A stretch of 64,000 nucleotides of DNA from JBEVJC01 sp040510375 (lineage in GTDB: Bacteria; Bacteroidota; Bacteroidia; Chitinophagales; Chitinophagaceae). The stretch is taken from NCBI GenBank assembly GCA_040510375.1, contig JBEVJC010000017.1, positions 124,001-188,000 on the forward strand. Direction: 5' to 3'. Below the pieces are notes generated by a model. The model saw nothing but the letters and a program-made list of their open reading frames with translations, searched no databases and was not told where the DNA came from. The translations under genes were made by a program, and so were the position numbers. Every line of letters begins with the position of its first letter. Position 1 is the stretch's first letter. Positions 54,648 to 62,453 of this stretch are shown one piece after another.

Positions 54648-54977
54648 TTATTCAACCAGGTTGAGCATCTTTAAAACAAGAACAGTATCGGAAAGATCAC
54701 CAATCAGCCGTTCTTCAGGAAGGGGCAGTTTTTTAATCAGTACGGGTACCGCTACGATATCTTCTGAAATCGCCAGGTCGGGCTGCTGGTAGATATCAAC
54801 AACTTCCAGCGTATAACGACCGGCCAGGTATTTTTCAAAAATAGTTTTGCTGTTCGCTACTGCGCGTGCAGAATTCGGTAAAGCACCGGTGATAAAAAGC
54901 CGGAATACAAACTCAGTGGCTTCTCCTTTCATCACCACCGTTCCAGCTATTTTTTTTCTCTTTTTTATTTTTGTCAT
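54648..54977 (-). CDS. KaiB-family protein
   Basis: The 109-residue protein has a short basic N-terminal extension (about 20 residues) and then the KaiB/thioredoxin-like fold: EFVFRLFITGALPNSARAVAN, YTLEVVDIYQQPDLAISEDIVAVPVLIKKLPLPEERLIG. These follow the KaiB pattern closely. In cyanobacteria KaiB switches fold and binds KaiC in the circadian oscillator; outside cyanobacteria KaiB-KaiC pairs act in stress signalling. It lies between the KaiC-like gene (60 bases upstream) and the PAS-AraC gene. No KaiA was seen. Confidence 0.9.
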   Translation of the reverse strand: MTKIKKRKKIAGTVVMKGEATEFVFRLFITGALPNSARAVANSKTIFEKYLAGRYTLEVVDIYQQPDLAISEDIVAVPVLIKKLPLPEERLIGDLSDTVLVLKMLNLVE

Positions 54978-55037
54978 TCCAACACGCTTTCAAAATTGAT
55001 TATAATAAATCCCTGTAAAGTTCCATCTGATTCCGCC

Positions 55038-56528
55038 CTACCACCTTTCCCGCCCGCGCTGACCAGGTCCTTCATCAGTTGCGGTACCGGCATCTTCTTT
55101 TTCAACCGGAAAAAGCCGGATCCCTTTTGAAGTAATGGCAAACCTGCGTAGCTGATGGGAATGTTTCATTCCCCTGGACTTAATAATACAAAGCCTTCTT
55201 GTCCGCTCTGCCTCTGCCTCCACATCCGTTACCATTATCCAGGTATCTACCATGGATGAAATACCCTCATCGCTCGGGTTCCGTTCAATGGATCCAACGG
55301 TGATGGCAGCAGTAAAAAACACGGTGATATTTTTTGTCTTCAGGTAATCGACAAACCTGGTCAGCATGGAACGGATATCACTGTTTGGCCCCTCCGTCAT
55401 CAGGTTGGTGATGGGATCCAGCACTACTACAGAAGGACTGGTTTCCAGGATCATTTTTTTGATGGCAATAAAATGTAGTTCCAGGTTCTGCAGCGTAGGC
55501 CTGGCGTAATAAAAATTGAGGTGTCCGGTTTTCATAAGGGGAATGAGTGACATCCCGATGGATTTCATATTCCGGATGATCTGGTTGGGAGCTTCCTCAA
55601 ATGCGCAAAACAGGCAATTCTGTTTTCGCCGGGCCGCAGCATAGGCAAAGGTGGCGGCCAAACCTGTTTTACCCGTGCCTGCGCTTCCGGAGATCAGTAC
55701 ACTGCTGCCCACAAAGAACCCTTTACGGTCAAGCATATCATCCAGTTCTTCCAGTCCCGACAGGATCCGGCTGGAGCTGACTTTTTGTTTGAGTGCTTCA
55801 TTGATAATGGGAAGGACAGTAATACCTTTTTCATCGATAATAAACGGATATTCATTATTGCCATGAATTGATCCGCGGTATTTAACGATCCTCAGCCGCC
55901 GGGTGGTGATCTGGTTGATGGTCCGGTTATCCAGCAGGATCACACAATCAGAAACATATTCTTCCACACCATGGGTTGAATGGAATGCATGTCCAAGTTC
56001 GCCGGTAACGATGGTGGTAACCTGTTTATCTTTTAACCAGGTCAGCAGGCGTTTTATTTCAGTGCGTAAAACCTTATGTTCAAAGCCATGGAAAAGGGTA
56101 TCCAATGAATCGAGCACCACCCTTTTGGCTTTTACTTTTTTGATTGCGTTGTCAAGTCGTACAAACAGTCCCTCGATATCATACTTTCCCGATTTAAGGA
56201 TATTGTCCCTGCTGAAATGAACATATTCCAGGTACATCCTGCCCTTGGAAATATGCGAATCCAGGTCGAAACCAAATGATCGCACATTCGTTTCCAGCTC
56301 TTCTGTTTTTTCTTCAAACGACAAAAAAACGGCATTCTCCCTGTACACTTCCATGCCGTGTACCAGGAATTCCATGGCCATGATGGTTTTGCCGCAGCCG
56401 GCGTTGCCGAGCAACAAGGTGGGCCGGTTCTTGGGTATACCGCCATTTGTAATCAGGTCGAGACCCGGAATCCCGGTCATCGCTTTTGGAAAACGCATAG
56501 AAGAAGACTTTACTTTTTTATTTATCAT
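55038..56528 (-). CDS. KaiC-like double RecA-type ATPase
   Basis: I place the start at 56528 (MINKK); the frame is open to 56594 but those codons lack family likeness. The 496-residue protein has two KaiC domains. Domain 1: P-loop GNAGCGKT at 41-48 and paired catalytic Glu (FEE, 72-73). Domain 2: P-loop GSAGTGKT at 281-288 and Glu pair 311-312 (FEEAPNQ). In domain 2 the region matching the cyanobacterial phosphorylation sites (HISTITDT) reads GISSMVDT, so Ser424 and Ser425 stand where Ser431 and Thr432 are. The paired E residues suggest both domains are ATPases. It is first in an operon with KaiB and the PAS-AraC regulator, in a region dense with kinases. Confidence 0.9.
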   Translation of the reverse strand: MINKKVKSSSMRFPKAMTGIPGLDLITNGGIPKNRPTLLLGNAGCGKTIMAMEFLVHGMEVYRENAVFLSFEEKTEELETNVRSFGFDLDSHISKGRMYLEYVHFSRDNILKSGKYDIEGLFVRLDNAIKKVKAKRVVLDSLDTLFHGFEHKVLRTEIKRLLTWLKDKQVTTIVTGELGHAFHSTHGVEEYVSDCVILLDNRTINQITTRRLRIVKYRGSIHGNNEYPFIIDEKGITVLPIINEALKQKVSSSRILSGLEELDDMLDRKGFFVGSSVLISGSAGTGKTGLAATFAYAAARRKQNCLFCAFEEAPNQIIRNMKSIGMSLIPLMKTGHLNFYYARPTLQNLELHFIAIKKMILETSPSVVVLDPITNLMTEGPNSDIRSMLTRFVDYLKTKNITVFFTAAITVGSIERNPSDEGISSMVDTWIMVTDVEAEAERTRRLCIIKSRGMKHSHQLRRFAITSKGIRLFPVEKEDAGTATDEGPGQRGRERW

Positions 56529-56846
56529 AGACAGTTTAATGTAAAATACCAGGCAACCTATGAAACCACACAACCCTTCCTCACCGTTTTTCACAGTTGG
56601 TACGTAATCAGATAAAAAATTGTTTTAGTTCCCGCTTTCAGGCAACTGGCGCCATTACCGACACCGGTGTTCGAAAAAAAACAGGACTTTGGATAGGAGG
56701 AAGAATAATAATCAGGCGGTTGATCCAGGAACGGGAATTGGGTTTCAGAAGTTATTTCAGGCAACACAAAAATCGGTTGCTTTTTAAAAGTGAATATTAC
56801 ATCTTTCCAAGAATAACTTGCATAATTTACAGGTTGTAAAAAAACA
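56529..56846. other. Intergenic region between two minus-strand regulatory genes
   Basis: 318 bases between the KaiC-like gene start and the end of the AraC gene. It must hold the KaiC promoter, but no full match to the consensus was found, and no gene is supportable. Confidence 0.4.
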
Positions 56847-57407
56847 TCAGATATTTTCCAGGTTACAACGTTTTTTATCTTTTAGTGACCGGAAGAACGA
56901 CGGTGTAAGCCCCGTTACTTTTTTAAACTGGTTGGAGAGATGGGAAACACTGCTGTAATGAAGCTGATAAGCAATCTCGGTCAGGTTCAACTCGTCGTAA
57001 ATAATCAGTTCTTTTACGCGTTCAATCTTATGGGAGATAATATAGTGTTCTATGGTAACTCCAACCGTTTCTGAAAAAAGATTGGCCAGGTAAGTATAAT
57101 TGTAATTTAGTTTCTCGCTGAGAAGGTCAGAAAAGTTGAATCGGGGTAACTCTTCGTTGTAATGCACCATTTCTATGATAATATCCTTGATGGTTTCAAC
57201 AAGTACGGCTTTTTTGTCGTCCATCAGCTCCAGTCCAAAGGTTTTTAATCCCTCCCTGATCTGTTCGCGTTTATGGTCTGGAATCTCTTCGGTGAGTTTG
57301 ACCTCTCCTAAACTTATACTCAAATAGGTGATCCCGAGTCGCTTTAATAGCTCCCTTACCACCATTTTACAACGATGGCTTACCATGTATTTTATGTATA
57401 ATTTCAC
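56847..57407 (-). CDS. AraC family transcription regulator
   Basis: The 186-residue protein has an N-terminal ~90-residue region that I do not recognise (LLKRLGITYLSISLGEVKL and NYNYTYLANLFSETVGV follow), and a C-terminal AraC-type HTH (~100-186; VTIEHYIISHKIERVKEL, LTEIAYQLHYSSVSHLSNQF, TGLTPSFF). No PAS or other sensor domain is present. The HTH is closely related to that of the PAS-AraC regulator at 53770, suggesting a duplication within the island. It is divergent from the NarL-type regulator at 57642. Confidence 0.85.
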   Translation of the reverse strand: MKLYIKYMVSHRCKMVVRELLKRLGITYLSISLGEVKLTEEIPDHKREQIREGLKTFGLELMDDKKAVLVETIKDIIIEMVHYNEELPRFNFSDLLSEKLNYNYTYLANLFSETVGVTIEHYIISHKIERVKELIIYDELNLTEIAYQLHYSSVSHLSNQFKKVTGLTPSFFRSLKDKKRCNLENI

Positions 57408-57641
57408 CTTGTTAGCCGATTCGAAATTTGATCTGTAGGCAAGTACGTGAATATAGAATTTTTAGTGATACGCCGGATCAGGTTTTTATGAGTGTATACC
57501 CCTAAAAAAATATCCATACTACAATTTATGTTTGTTTCGGAGGACCGAATGCTGGTATTTTTAATTCCGGACTGTTCCCATTTACCGTAAATTACCATAG
57601 CCGGTTTTTCTCCCTCCGGTCCGATTAATATACCCCGATTA

Positions 57642-58319
57642 ATGATGATTAATGGTCAGGAAAATATCCAGGATACGGTACCAGTCGTCAAAAGGTTCCT
57701 GCTGATCGATGATCATGAGATCATGCGGATCGGCATCCGGAAAATCTTGTGTGCTGCCTTTCCTGGCTGCGTGATTGAAGAAGCGGTGGATGAAGTTTCC
57801 GCGCTTGAACAATTCCGGAACAAACCATACGATCTCATCATTGCAGATGTGCATATGCCGCGCAGTGATATTTTCAGGTTAATGGAAACCATGCGTACGC
57901 AGCTCCCCGGTTCCCCGGTGCTGGTGTTGTCGATGAGTGCTGAAAAAATTTATGCCGGTAAACTTATCAAAGCGGGCGCAAAGGGATTTGTTTCAAAGGT
58001 GGCTGGGGCCGATGAATTGTTAAAAGCGATCATGATTGTGCTGAAAGGAAACAAGTACCTGAGTCAGGATTTACTGGAAGCGTATGCCACTGATCTTCAT
58101 CAGGGCGATCGCAATCCATTCCTTCAACTTACGGCCAGGGAATTTGAGGTCTGCAATTTCCTGTTGGGCGGTGGCTCGGTAACGTTAATCTCCCGGCTTC
58201 TTCATATCAGCACTTCCACCGTTGGCACCCATAAAGCCAGGATCTTTGAAAAAACAAGGATCAGGTCCCTTTTTGAACTCAGGGACCTGGCCATACAGTA
58301 TAATTTAGTGCAACCCTGA
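57642..58319 (+). CDS. NarL/FixJ-type response regulator
   Basis: The 225-residue protein has a receiver domain (phospho-acceptor Asp69 in YDLIIADVHMP) and a C-terminal LuxR-type HTH (~155-225; LTAREFEVCNFLLGGGSVTL, then ISTSTVGTHKARIFEKTRI). This is the usual partner of HisKA_3 kinases of the NarX/DesK type, of which three are encoded within 12 kb (46859, 50018, 52217). It converges with the repeat-protein gene nine bases away. Confidence 0.88.
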   Translation: MMINGQENIQDTVPVVKRFLLIDDHEIMRIGIRKILCAAFPGCVIEEAVDEVSALEQFRNKPYDLIIADVHMPRSDIFRLMETMRTQLPGSPVLVLSMSAEKIYAGKLIKAGAKGFVSKVAGADELLKAIMIVLKGNKYLSQDLLEAYATDLHQGDRNPFLQLTAREFEVCNFLLGGGSVTLISRLLHISTSTVGTHKARIFEKTRIRSLFELRDLAIQYNLVQP

Positions 58320-58328
58320 ATCCGCGTT

Positions 58329-59402
58329 TTAGTCGACCGACAAACCCGAAGAAGAACCAGACCGGTTATATTGAATACGTCCCTGTTGATTCTTCAGGTA
58401 TTTCGTCCGGAATTTTTTATGCAGGGCATCTGGTTGCTTTACACCATTAATAATAAGCTGCTCTTTGTCGAGTTGTAAAGATTTTAAATCGTCCCGTTTT
58501 TCTACCAGTTTTTCGGAAACAATTTCATCCAGCATTCCATCCAGTAATTTGCGATCTTCTTCTGCACGCACACGATCTGCCGCTGCCGTTTCGCGATCTT
58601 TTGCAGCAAGTGCACGATCGAGTTCTGCCTGCTCACGGTCACTATCAGCATCTTTGCGTTGTTGTTCCGCTTGCTCACGATCATGATCGGCCAGCTTACG
58701 TTCGCGATCGGCATGTTTGCGGTCGTCCCCGGCTTCCTCCCGTTGCTTCTCCGCTAATTCGTTATTGCGTTCGGCCAGTTGCCGTTCGCGATCGGCATGT
58801 TTGCGGTCGCCGCCGGCTTCCTCCCGTTGCTTCTCCGCCAATTCGTGATTGCGTTCGGCTTGTTGCCGTTCGCGATCAGCGCTCTTACGTTGTTGCTCTG
58901 CCTGCACACGATTCAGATCAGCACCCTTACGTTGTTGTTCCGCCTGTTCACGATCGCGATCAGCGCTCTTACGTTGTTGCTCCGCCTGCTCACGATTCAG
59001 ATCAGCACCCCTACGTTGTTGTTCGGCCATTTCCCGATCACGATCAGCCCTTTCCCGGTCTTTCTCTGCCTGTTGCCGGTCTTTTTCAGCCTGCTCCCTG
59101 TCTTTCGCTACCTGGGCAAGGATTTTTTTCACCATTGCTTCATATTTAGGATAATCAGCCTCCGCCACTTTATTACCATCTATGTATATCTCCCTGATTT
59201 TACCATCGTTCAAAATGATTTTTATTTTTTTTCCCTCTTCGACAGTATTAATGGTGGTCTCCCCGCCATCAGTATAAACAGAAAGATTTTTCAACCCTGT
59301 TGTTTTTGTGTCAGTTGTTTTTATTTGCTGCGCGAATACTGTTGGTGACTGAAGGGTAACTGCCATCATGAATGCCAGTCCCATTGAAATTTTTCGGTTC
59401 AT
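58329..59402 (-). CDS. Exported coiled-coil protein built of 7-residue repeats
   Basis: The 357-residue protein has a signal peptide (ending TVFAQ at ~25), a ~65-residue head with IREIYIDGNKVAEADYPKYEAM, and then about 28 copies of a seven-residue unit of the form (D/E/Q/N)RxxA(E/D)(K/Q/R/x), for example DREQAEK or QRKGADL (~95-295). Such regular charged heptads form a long single coiled coil. A short C-terminal domain (~300-357) has LQLDKEQLIINGVKQPDALH. The repeated DNA has a 21-base period and one 84-base unit in two near-identical copies, so the length is probably variable between strains. The adjacent BlaR1-type gene ends with the same repeat. Confidence 0.8.
   Translation of the reverse strand: MNRKISMGLAFMMAVTLQSPTVFAQQIKTTDTKTTGLKNLSVYTDGGETTINTVEEGKKIKIILNDGKIREIYIDGNKVAEADYPKYEAMVKKILAQVAKDREQAEKDRQQAEKDRERADRDREMAEQQRRGADLNREQAEQQRKSADRDREQAEQQRKGADLNRVQAEQQRKSADRERQQAERNHELAEKQREEAGGDRKHADRERQLAERNNELAEKQREEAGDDRKHADRERKLADHDREQAEQQRKDADSDREQAELDRALAAKDRETAAADRVRAEEDRKLLDGMLDEIVSEKLVEKRDDLKSLQLDKEQLIINGVKQPDALHKKFRTKYLKNQQGRIQYNRSGSSSGLSVD
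58560..59110. repeat. 21-bp-period tandem repeats coding the heptad protein
   Basis: The coding DNA of the coiled-coil protein repeats every 21 bases; an 84-base unit starting at 58701 recurs at 58785 with a few changes. Long open frames on the other strand through this region are artefacts of the repeat composition. Confidence 0.8.
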
Positions 59403-59504
59403 TGTTTTTAATTTAATTATTAAATAGCAGGCAATAGGATGCCCATCCGCCAGGGGGCGAATTTTTTTTAATTCGTTTTTTTGATTGATGCGGTATTTGC
59501 CTGG

Positions 59505-59560
59505 CAGGAACTGTTCCGGTCATACCGGTATCGCCAGGAATTGTTCCGGTCACACCGGTA
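59505..59560. repeat. 26-bp direct repeat with inverted core, downstream of the BlaR1 gene
   Basis: Near-identical 26-base copies lie at 59505-59530 and 59535-59560, a 30-base period. Each contains CCGGTCAtACCGG or CCGGTCAcACCGG, a small inverted repeat. They sit between the BlaR1-type gene and the repeat-protein gene, both on the minus strand, and may end or control transcription. Confidence 0.6.
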
Positions 59561-59564
59561 ATGT

Positions 59565-61313
59565 TTACCGTATGATCATTATTATTTTCTTGTCGCGGTC
59601 AGTCTGCATCCGTTCCTGCACTGCCTGTTCGCGTTTCCGGTCAGTCTGCATCCGGTCTTTTTCATACTGTTCATATTCCTGATAAGCATGATCCCGATAC
59701 CTGCCCGCCTGTGCCCGTTCATTGTCGGCTTGCATCCGGTCTTGCATTGCCTGTCCACGTTCCATATTGGCCAATACCCGCTCTTTGCCGGCCTGTTCAC
59801 GTCCCCTGTCGGCCAACACCCGCTCTTTGTCAGCCTGTTCGCGTTCCATCCCGGCCAATACCCGTTCCTGATCAGCCCGTTGCCGTTCAATCTCTGCCTG
59901 CTGACGTTGAAGGTCGGCCTGCCATTGTATCGCGTCTGCAAGTCCGTATTGTTTCATAGTTTCCCTCCAATCCTTATCCCCCTGCTGACGATTGGTTACG
60001 ACTCCATATTGTTCCGGTCCGGTACGCAGGTATTGATGATAAACTTTTTCCTGCCCTTTAATTGTTGAGTGAAGGATATCTGCAGGCATGCGTTCTTTCA
60101 TTTCATCTGTCTCCGTTAAAGCATCATGCTGGTAGCTCGCCAGACTATCTGCAGTAATCATATCCTGTAATATATAATCATTCCCATTTTTCCCGGACAT
60201 CAATGCCAACGGTAAATCCGGCTCAGGATGCAGATCGTTTGCCTGTGGTATTGACTGCATAGCTGTAAATAATGAAACGTCCTGCGAAGTTTCCCTTCCC
60301 ACTGTTTTACCCAATACAGCTATAAAACCAATAAACAGTAAAATATTGAAAGTAAAAAAGGCAATCCCGAAACCGGACAGGGTAGCGTTCCTGTTATAAA
60401 CAATCCTGGCCATCCGTTGCACCAGCAGACTGCTTGAACCCGGAAAACCGAGCGCCGATCCTGAAGCCAGCAGCGAATGTTGCCGGAAGCTGATCAGCGC
60501 ATGGACGAACTGAAGTTTATCCTTTGAAGCTTTGATAGCAAGATCGTCGCAGCAATGTTCACGCTCCCGGCGGACCAAAGAAGACACCCAGAGAAAACCT
60601 GGATTGAAAAAGAAGAATAATTCAACTATACGTTGCACCAGGTTCACCAGGTAATCATTTCGCCGGATATGCGCCAGCTCGTGCAACAGTACCGCTTCAA
60701 CTTCACCGGGTGTCAGATTAGTGAGGACACCAAGTGGGAGCAGGATCACGGGTTTCAGATGTCCCGCCATCAGCGGTACTTTAACCAGTGCAGATTCCAG
60801 AAGTTTCACTTCTTTATTTATACCAAGGCTTTTACAGAGCTGACTAAATTTCCCCTGCCACTGATCGTCTGTCGAAAAAACCATTTTGTTCCGCAACCTC
60901 GATACATACGCCAGATCCAATAACATCCTGGTCAGTTTAACAACCAGGAATAAAAACCAGCAACTAACAATCCAGTTGGTATTCCTGTTAAAGAAATCAA
61001 CCAGTCCATGGAGGAATTGTTCCTGTCCGGACGGAAGCTGCAGGTTTTCCGGTAACGATGATGATCCAAAAATCCGGAGCCCCCCTGCCGACCCTGAGGG
61101 GTTGCCCCACTCAATGGCGAAACTGGCGCCCACGGCCAGCAGGAACAGGCAAAGCAACCCACATAGTAACCCATATCGCAAACCCGGTGTTGATCTCCTT
61201 GTGAACAACATCAGCAAACCCGCGAGGATTGTAATCACCAGGCCCTGCCACAGGGAATGGATAAAGGTCCAGCTAAGACTTCGCAGCAGGTTATCAGTGA
61301 ATGTCTGATTCAT
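59565..61313 (-). CDS. BlaR1-type M56 metallopeptidase with heptad-repeat tail
   Basis: The 582-residue protein begins with membrane segments (~15-38, 45-65, ~113-130) around the M56 peptidase: HELAH at 211-215 and the downstream Glu252 in RREREHCCDD. A last membrane segment (~315-333) leads to an extracytoplasmic part that has no penicillin-binding domain but ends in a ~110-residue stretch of seven-residue repeats (DKERVLADR, DQERVLAGM; about 465-575). The same repeat makes up the adjacent exported protein. BlaR1-like sensors cleave the repressor BlaI on ligand binding; the BlaI gene lies 47 bases upstream. So the signal sensed may be the coiled coil or its ligand rather than a beta-lactam. 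Confidence 0.85.
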   Translation of the reverse strand: MNQTFTDNLLRSLSWTFIHSLWQGLVITILAGLLMLFTRRSTPGLRYGLLCGLLCLFLLAVGASFAIEWGNPSGSAGGLRIFGSSSLPENLQLPSGQEQFLHGLVDFFNRNTNWIVSCWFLFLVVKLTRMLLDLAYVSRLRNKMVFSTDDQWQGKFSQLCKSLGINKEVKLLESALVKVPLMAGHLKPVILLPLGVLTNLTPGEVEAVLLHELAHIRRNDYLVNLVQRIVELFFFFNPGFLWVSSLVRREREHCCDDLAIKASKDKLQFVHALISFRQHSLLASGSALGFPGSSSLLVQRMARIVYNRNATLSGFGIAFFTFNILLFIGFIAVLGKTVGRETSQDVSLFTAMQSIPQANDLHPEPDLPLALMSGKNGNDYILQDMITADSLASYQHDALTETDEMKERMPADILHSTIKGQEKVYHQYLRTGPEQYGVVTNRQQGDKDWRETMKQYGLADAIQWQADLQRQQAEIERQRADQERVLAGMEREQADKERVLADRGREQAGKERVLANMERGQAMQDRMQADNERAQAGRYRDHAYQEYEQYEKDRMQTDRKREQAVQERMQTDRDKKIIMIIR

Positions 61314-61360
61314 TGTGTCCGGTATTTAATATTCGCCTTTTTGAATAATTCCTTTCCGTT

Positions 61361-61765
61361 TTATTTGTCGTTAGAAAGTTTCTTCGCCATTTCCTTCAAC
61401 ACCTGGAGTTCCTTTTTGGATGTTTTCTCATTCTCCAGTAATGCCATTACCAGGTTACTTACCGATCCGTCATACATCGTATCCAGAAAACGACCGAGCA
61501 TCATTCCCTTTGTTTTTTCTTCTTCCATCAACGGGCGGTAAATATGTTTCATATTTGATTCATCACGTGCCAGCATTCCTTTTTCGGCCATCACCTGCAT
61601 CAGCTTGAGGGTGGACGTATACTGCACCGCATCTTTTTGTGTGTTCAACAGGTCATGTACAAAACGTACCGTCGACGGACCATTGGTCCACAATACCTGC
61701 AAAACATCCATTTCTGTTTTTGTTGGAACACTCCCACCGGGTTTATCTTTTGATATGCCTTTCAT
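61361..61765 (-). CDS. BlaI/MecI-family transcription repressor
   Basis: The frame is open to 61798, but I take the ATG at 61765 (134 residues), because family proteins begin a few residues before the PTKTEMDVLQVLW motif and the upstream codons cover the operator. The winged-helix part is clear (TKTEMDVLQVLW, GPSTVRFVHDLL, YTSTLKLMQVMAEKGML) and the C-terminal dimerisation part includes GRFLDTMYDGSVSNLVMALL. BlaI repressors bind as dimers and are cut by the partner BlaR1 protease. The next gene (47 bases) encodes that partner, so the pair is a complete regulatory unit. Confidence 0.9.
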   Translation of the reverse strand: MKGISKDKPGGSVPTKTEMDVLQVLWTNGPSTVRFVHDLLNTQKDAVQYTSTLKLMQVMAEKGMLARDESNMKHIYRPLMEEEKTKGMMLGRFLDTMYDGSVSNLVMALLENEKTSKKELQVLKEMAKKLSNDK

Positions 61766-61774
61766 GATCCTAAG

Positions 61775-61792
61775 GTACGATTTAAAACGTAC
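61775..61792 (-). promoter_or_regulatory. Candidate BlaI operator
   Basis: GTACGATTTAAAACGTAC is an 18-bp palindrome with a single mismatched pair, ending 10 bases before the BlaI start codon at 61765. Its position and half-site spacing fit autoregulation by a BlaI dimer. Known BlaI operators use a different core (TACA/TGTA), so this is inference. Confidence 0.5.
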
Positions 61793-61815
61793 GTTCAAAA
61801 TATTAGTTCATTTTT

Positions 61816-61847
61816 TTTGTCCGGAGGTTTATTTATTTTTAGTTTAC
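61816..61847 (+). promoter_or_regulatory. Possible Bacteroidota-type promoter before the PRC-barrel gene
   Basis: TTTG at 61816-61819 and TAGTTTAC at 61840-61847 are 20 bases apart; the second element differs from TAnnTTTG in the last base. The start would fall about 100 bases before the ATG at 61948. Confidence 0.35.
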
Positions 61848-61947
61848 GATGGAGACCGGGCCGGACGGACAGTTTGGCCTTTCCGTTCCGGAAAACCTGT
61901 CTGGTATTATAATTGTCCTACCCGTTTTAGGACAAAACCTATAAATC

Positions 61948-62424
61948 ATGGCAGAATCACAAAGACATACTCGTTTGCAAAAGCTGACCGGAAGCGATTT
62001 TGAGATCAGTAAGGGCGACCCGGATATCCGCGGCTGGATCGTTAAAGATGGCAACGGTGATATCCTGGGCCGGGTTCAGGAATTGATTTTTGACCTCCAG
62101 AGCCGGCTTGCAAAATATATAGTGGTGGACCTGGATGGGAATGATGTGAACCTGTCGCGTCGGGAAGTACTGGTACCGGTAGGGATTGCAGAAACAGATC
62201 CAAAACTGGATGAGGTGATGATCCCGGCCATCACTCCCGAACAGCTGAATTCACTACCGGATTACGTGGAAGCGCGTTTTGATACGGAAGATGAGATCAG
62301 TATATTAAATGTATTTGGCGGACTTGGCGCAGCGGTATTGTCGGGGAGAGCAGGGCAGGATGATTTTTACGGACACGAACATTTTAACGAAGCCAACCTA
62401 TACCGGAACCGGCGGAATGAATAG
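61948..62424 (+). CDS. PRC-barrel domain protein
   Basis: The 158-residue soluble protein has a PRC-barrel-type domain (~15-105; DIRGWIVKDGNGDILGRVQELIFDLQS and KYIVVDLDGNDVNLSRREVLVP), a fold found in photosynthetic H subunits and in RimM-like proteins but also widely in small bacterial proteins of unknown role. The C-terminal tail is acidic and Gly/Asn-rich (EDEISILNVFGG, then FNEANLYRNRRNE). No photosynthesis genes are present. It lies 29 bases before the S41 peptidase gene, and the two may be co-transcribed. Confidence 0.75.
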   Translation: MAESQRHTRLQKLTGSDFEISKGDPDIRGWIVKDGNGDILGRVQELIFDLQSRLAKYIVVDLDGNDVNLSRREVLVPVGIAETDPKLDEVMIPAITPEQLNSLPDYVEARFDTEDEISILNVFGGLGAAVLSGRAGQDDFYGHEHFNEANLYRNRRNE

Positions 62425-62453
62425 TTTCACCGGCCCCGGCCAAAAAAAATACC

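Noticed and set aside
58465..59154. Long open frames on the plus strand opposite the repeat protein
   Set aside because: They are reverse complements of 21-base repeats, giving Ser/Arg-rich translations; the minus-strand frame has the signal peptide and matches the BlaR1 tail.
61948..62424. Photosynthetic reaction centre H subunit
   Set aside because: PRC-barrel domains occur in many unrelated proteins and no photosynthesis genes are in the window.
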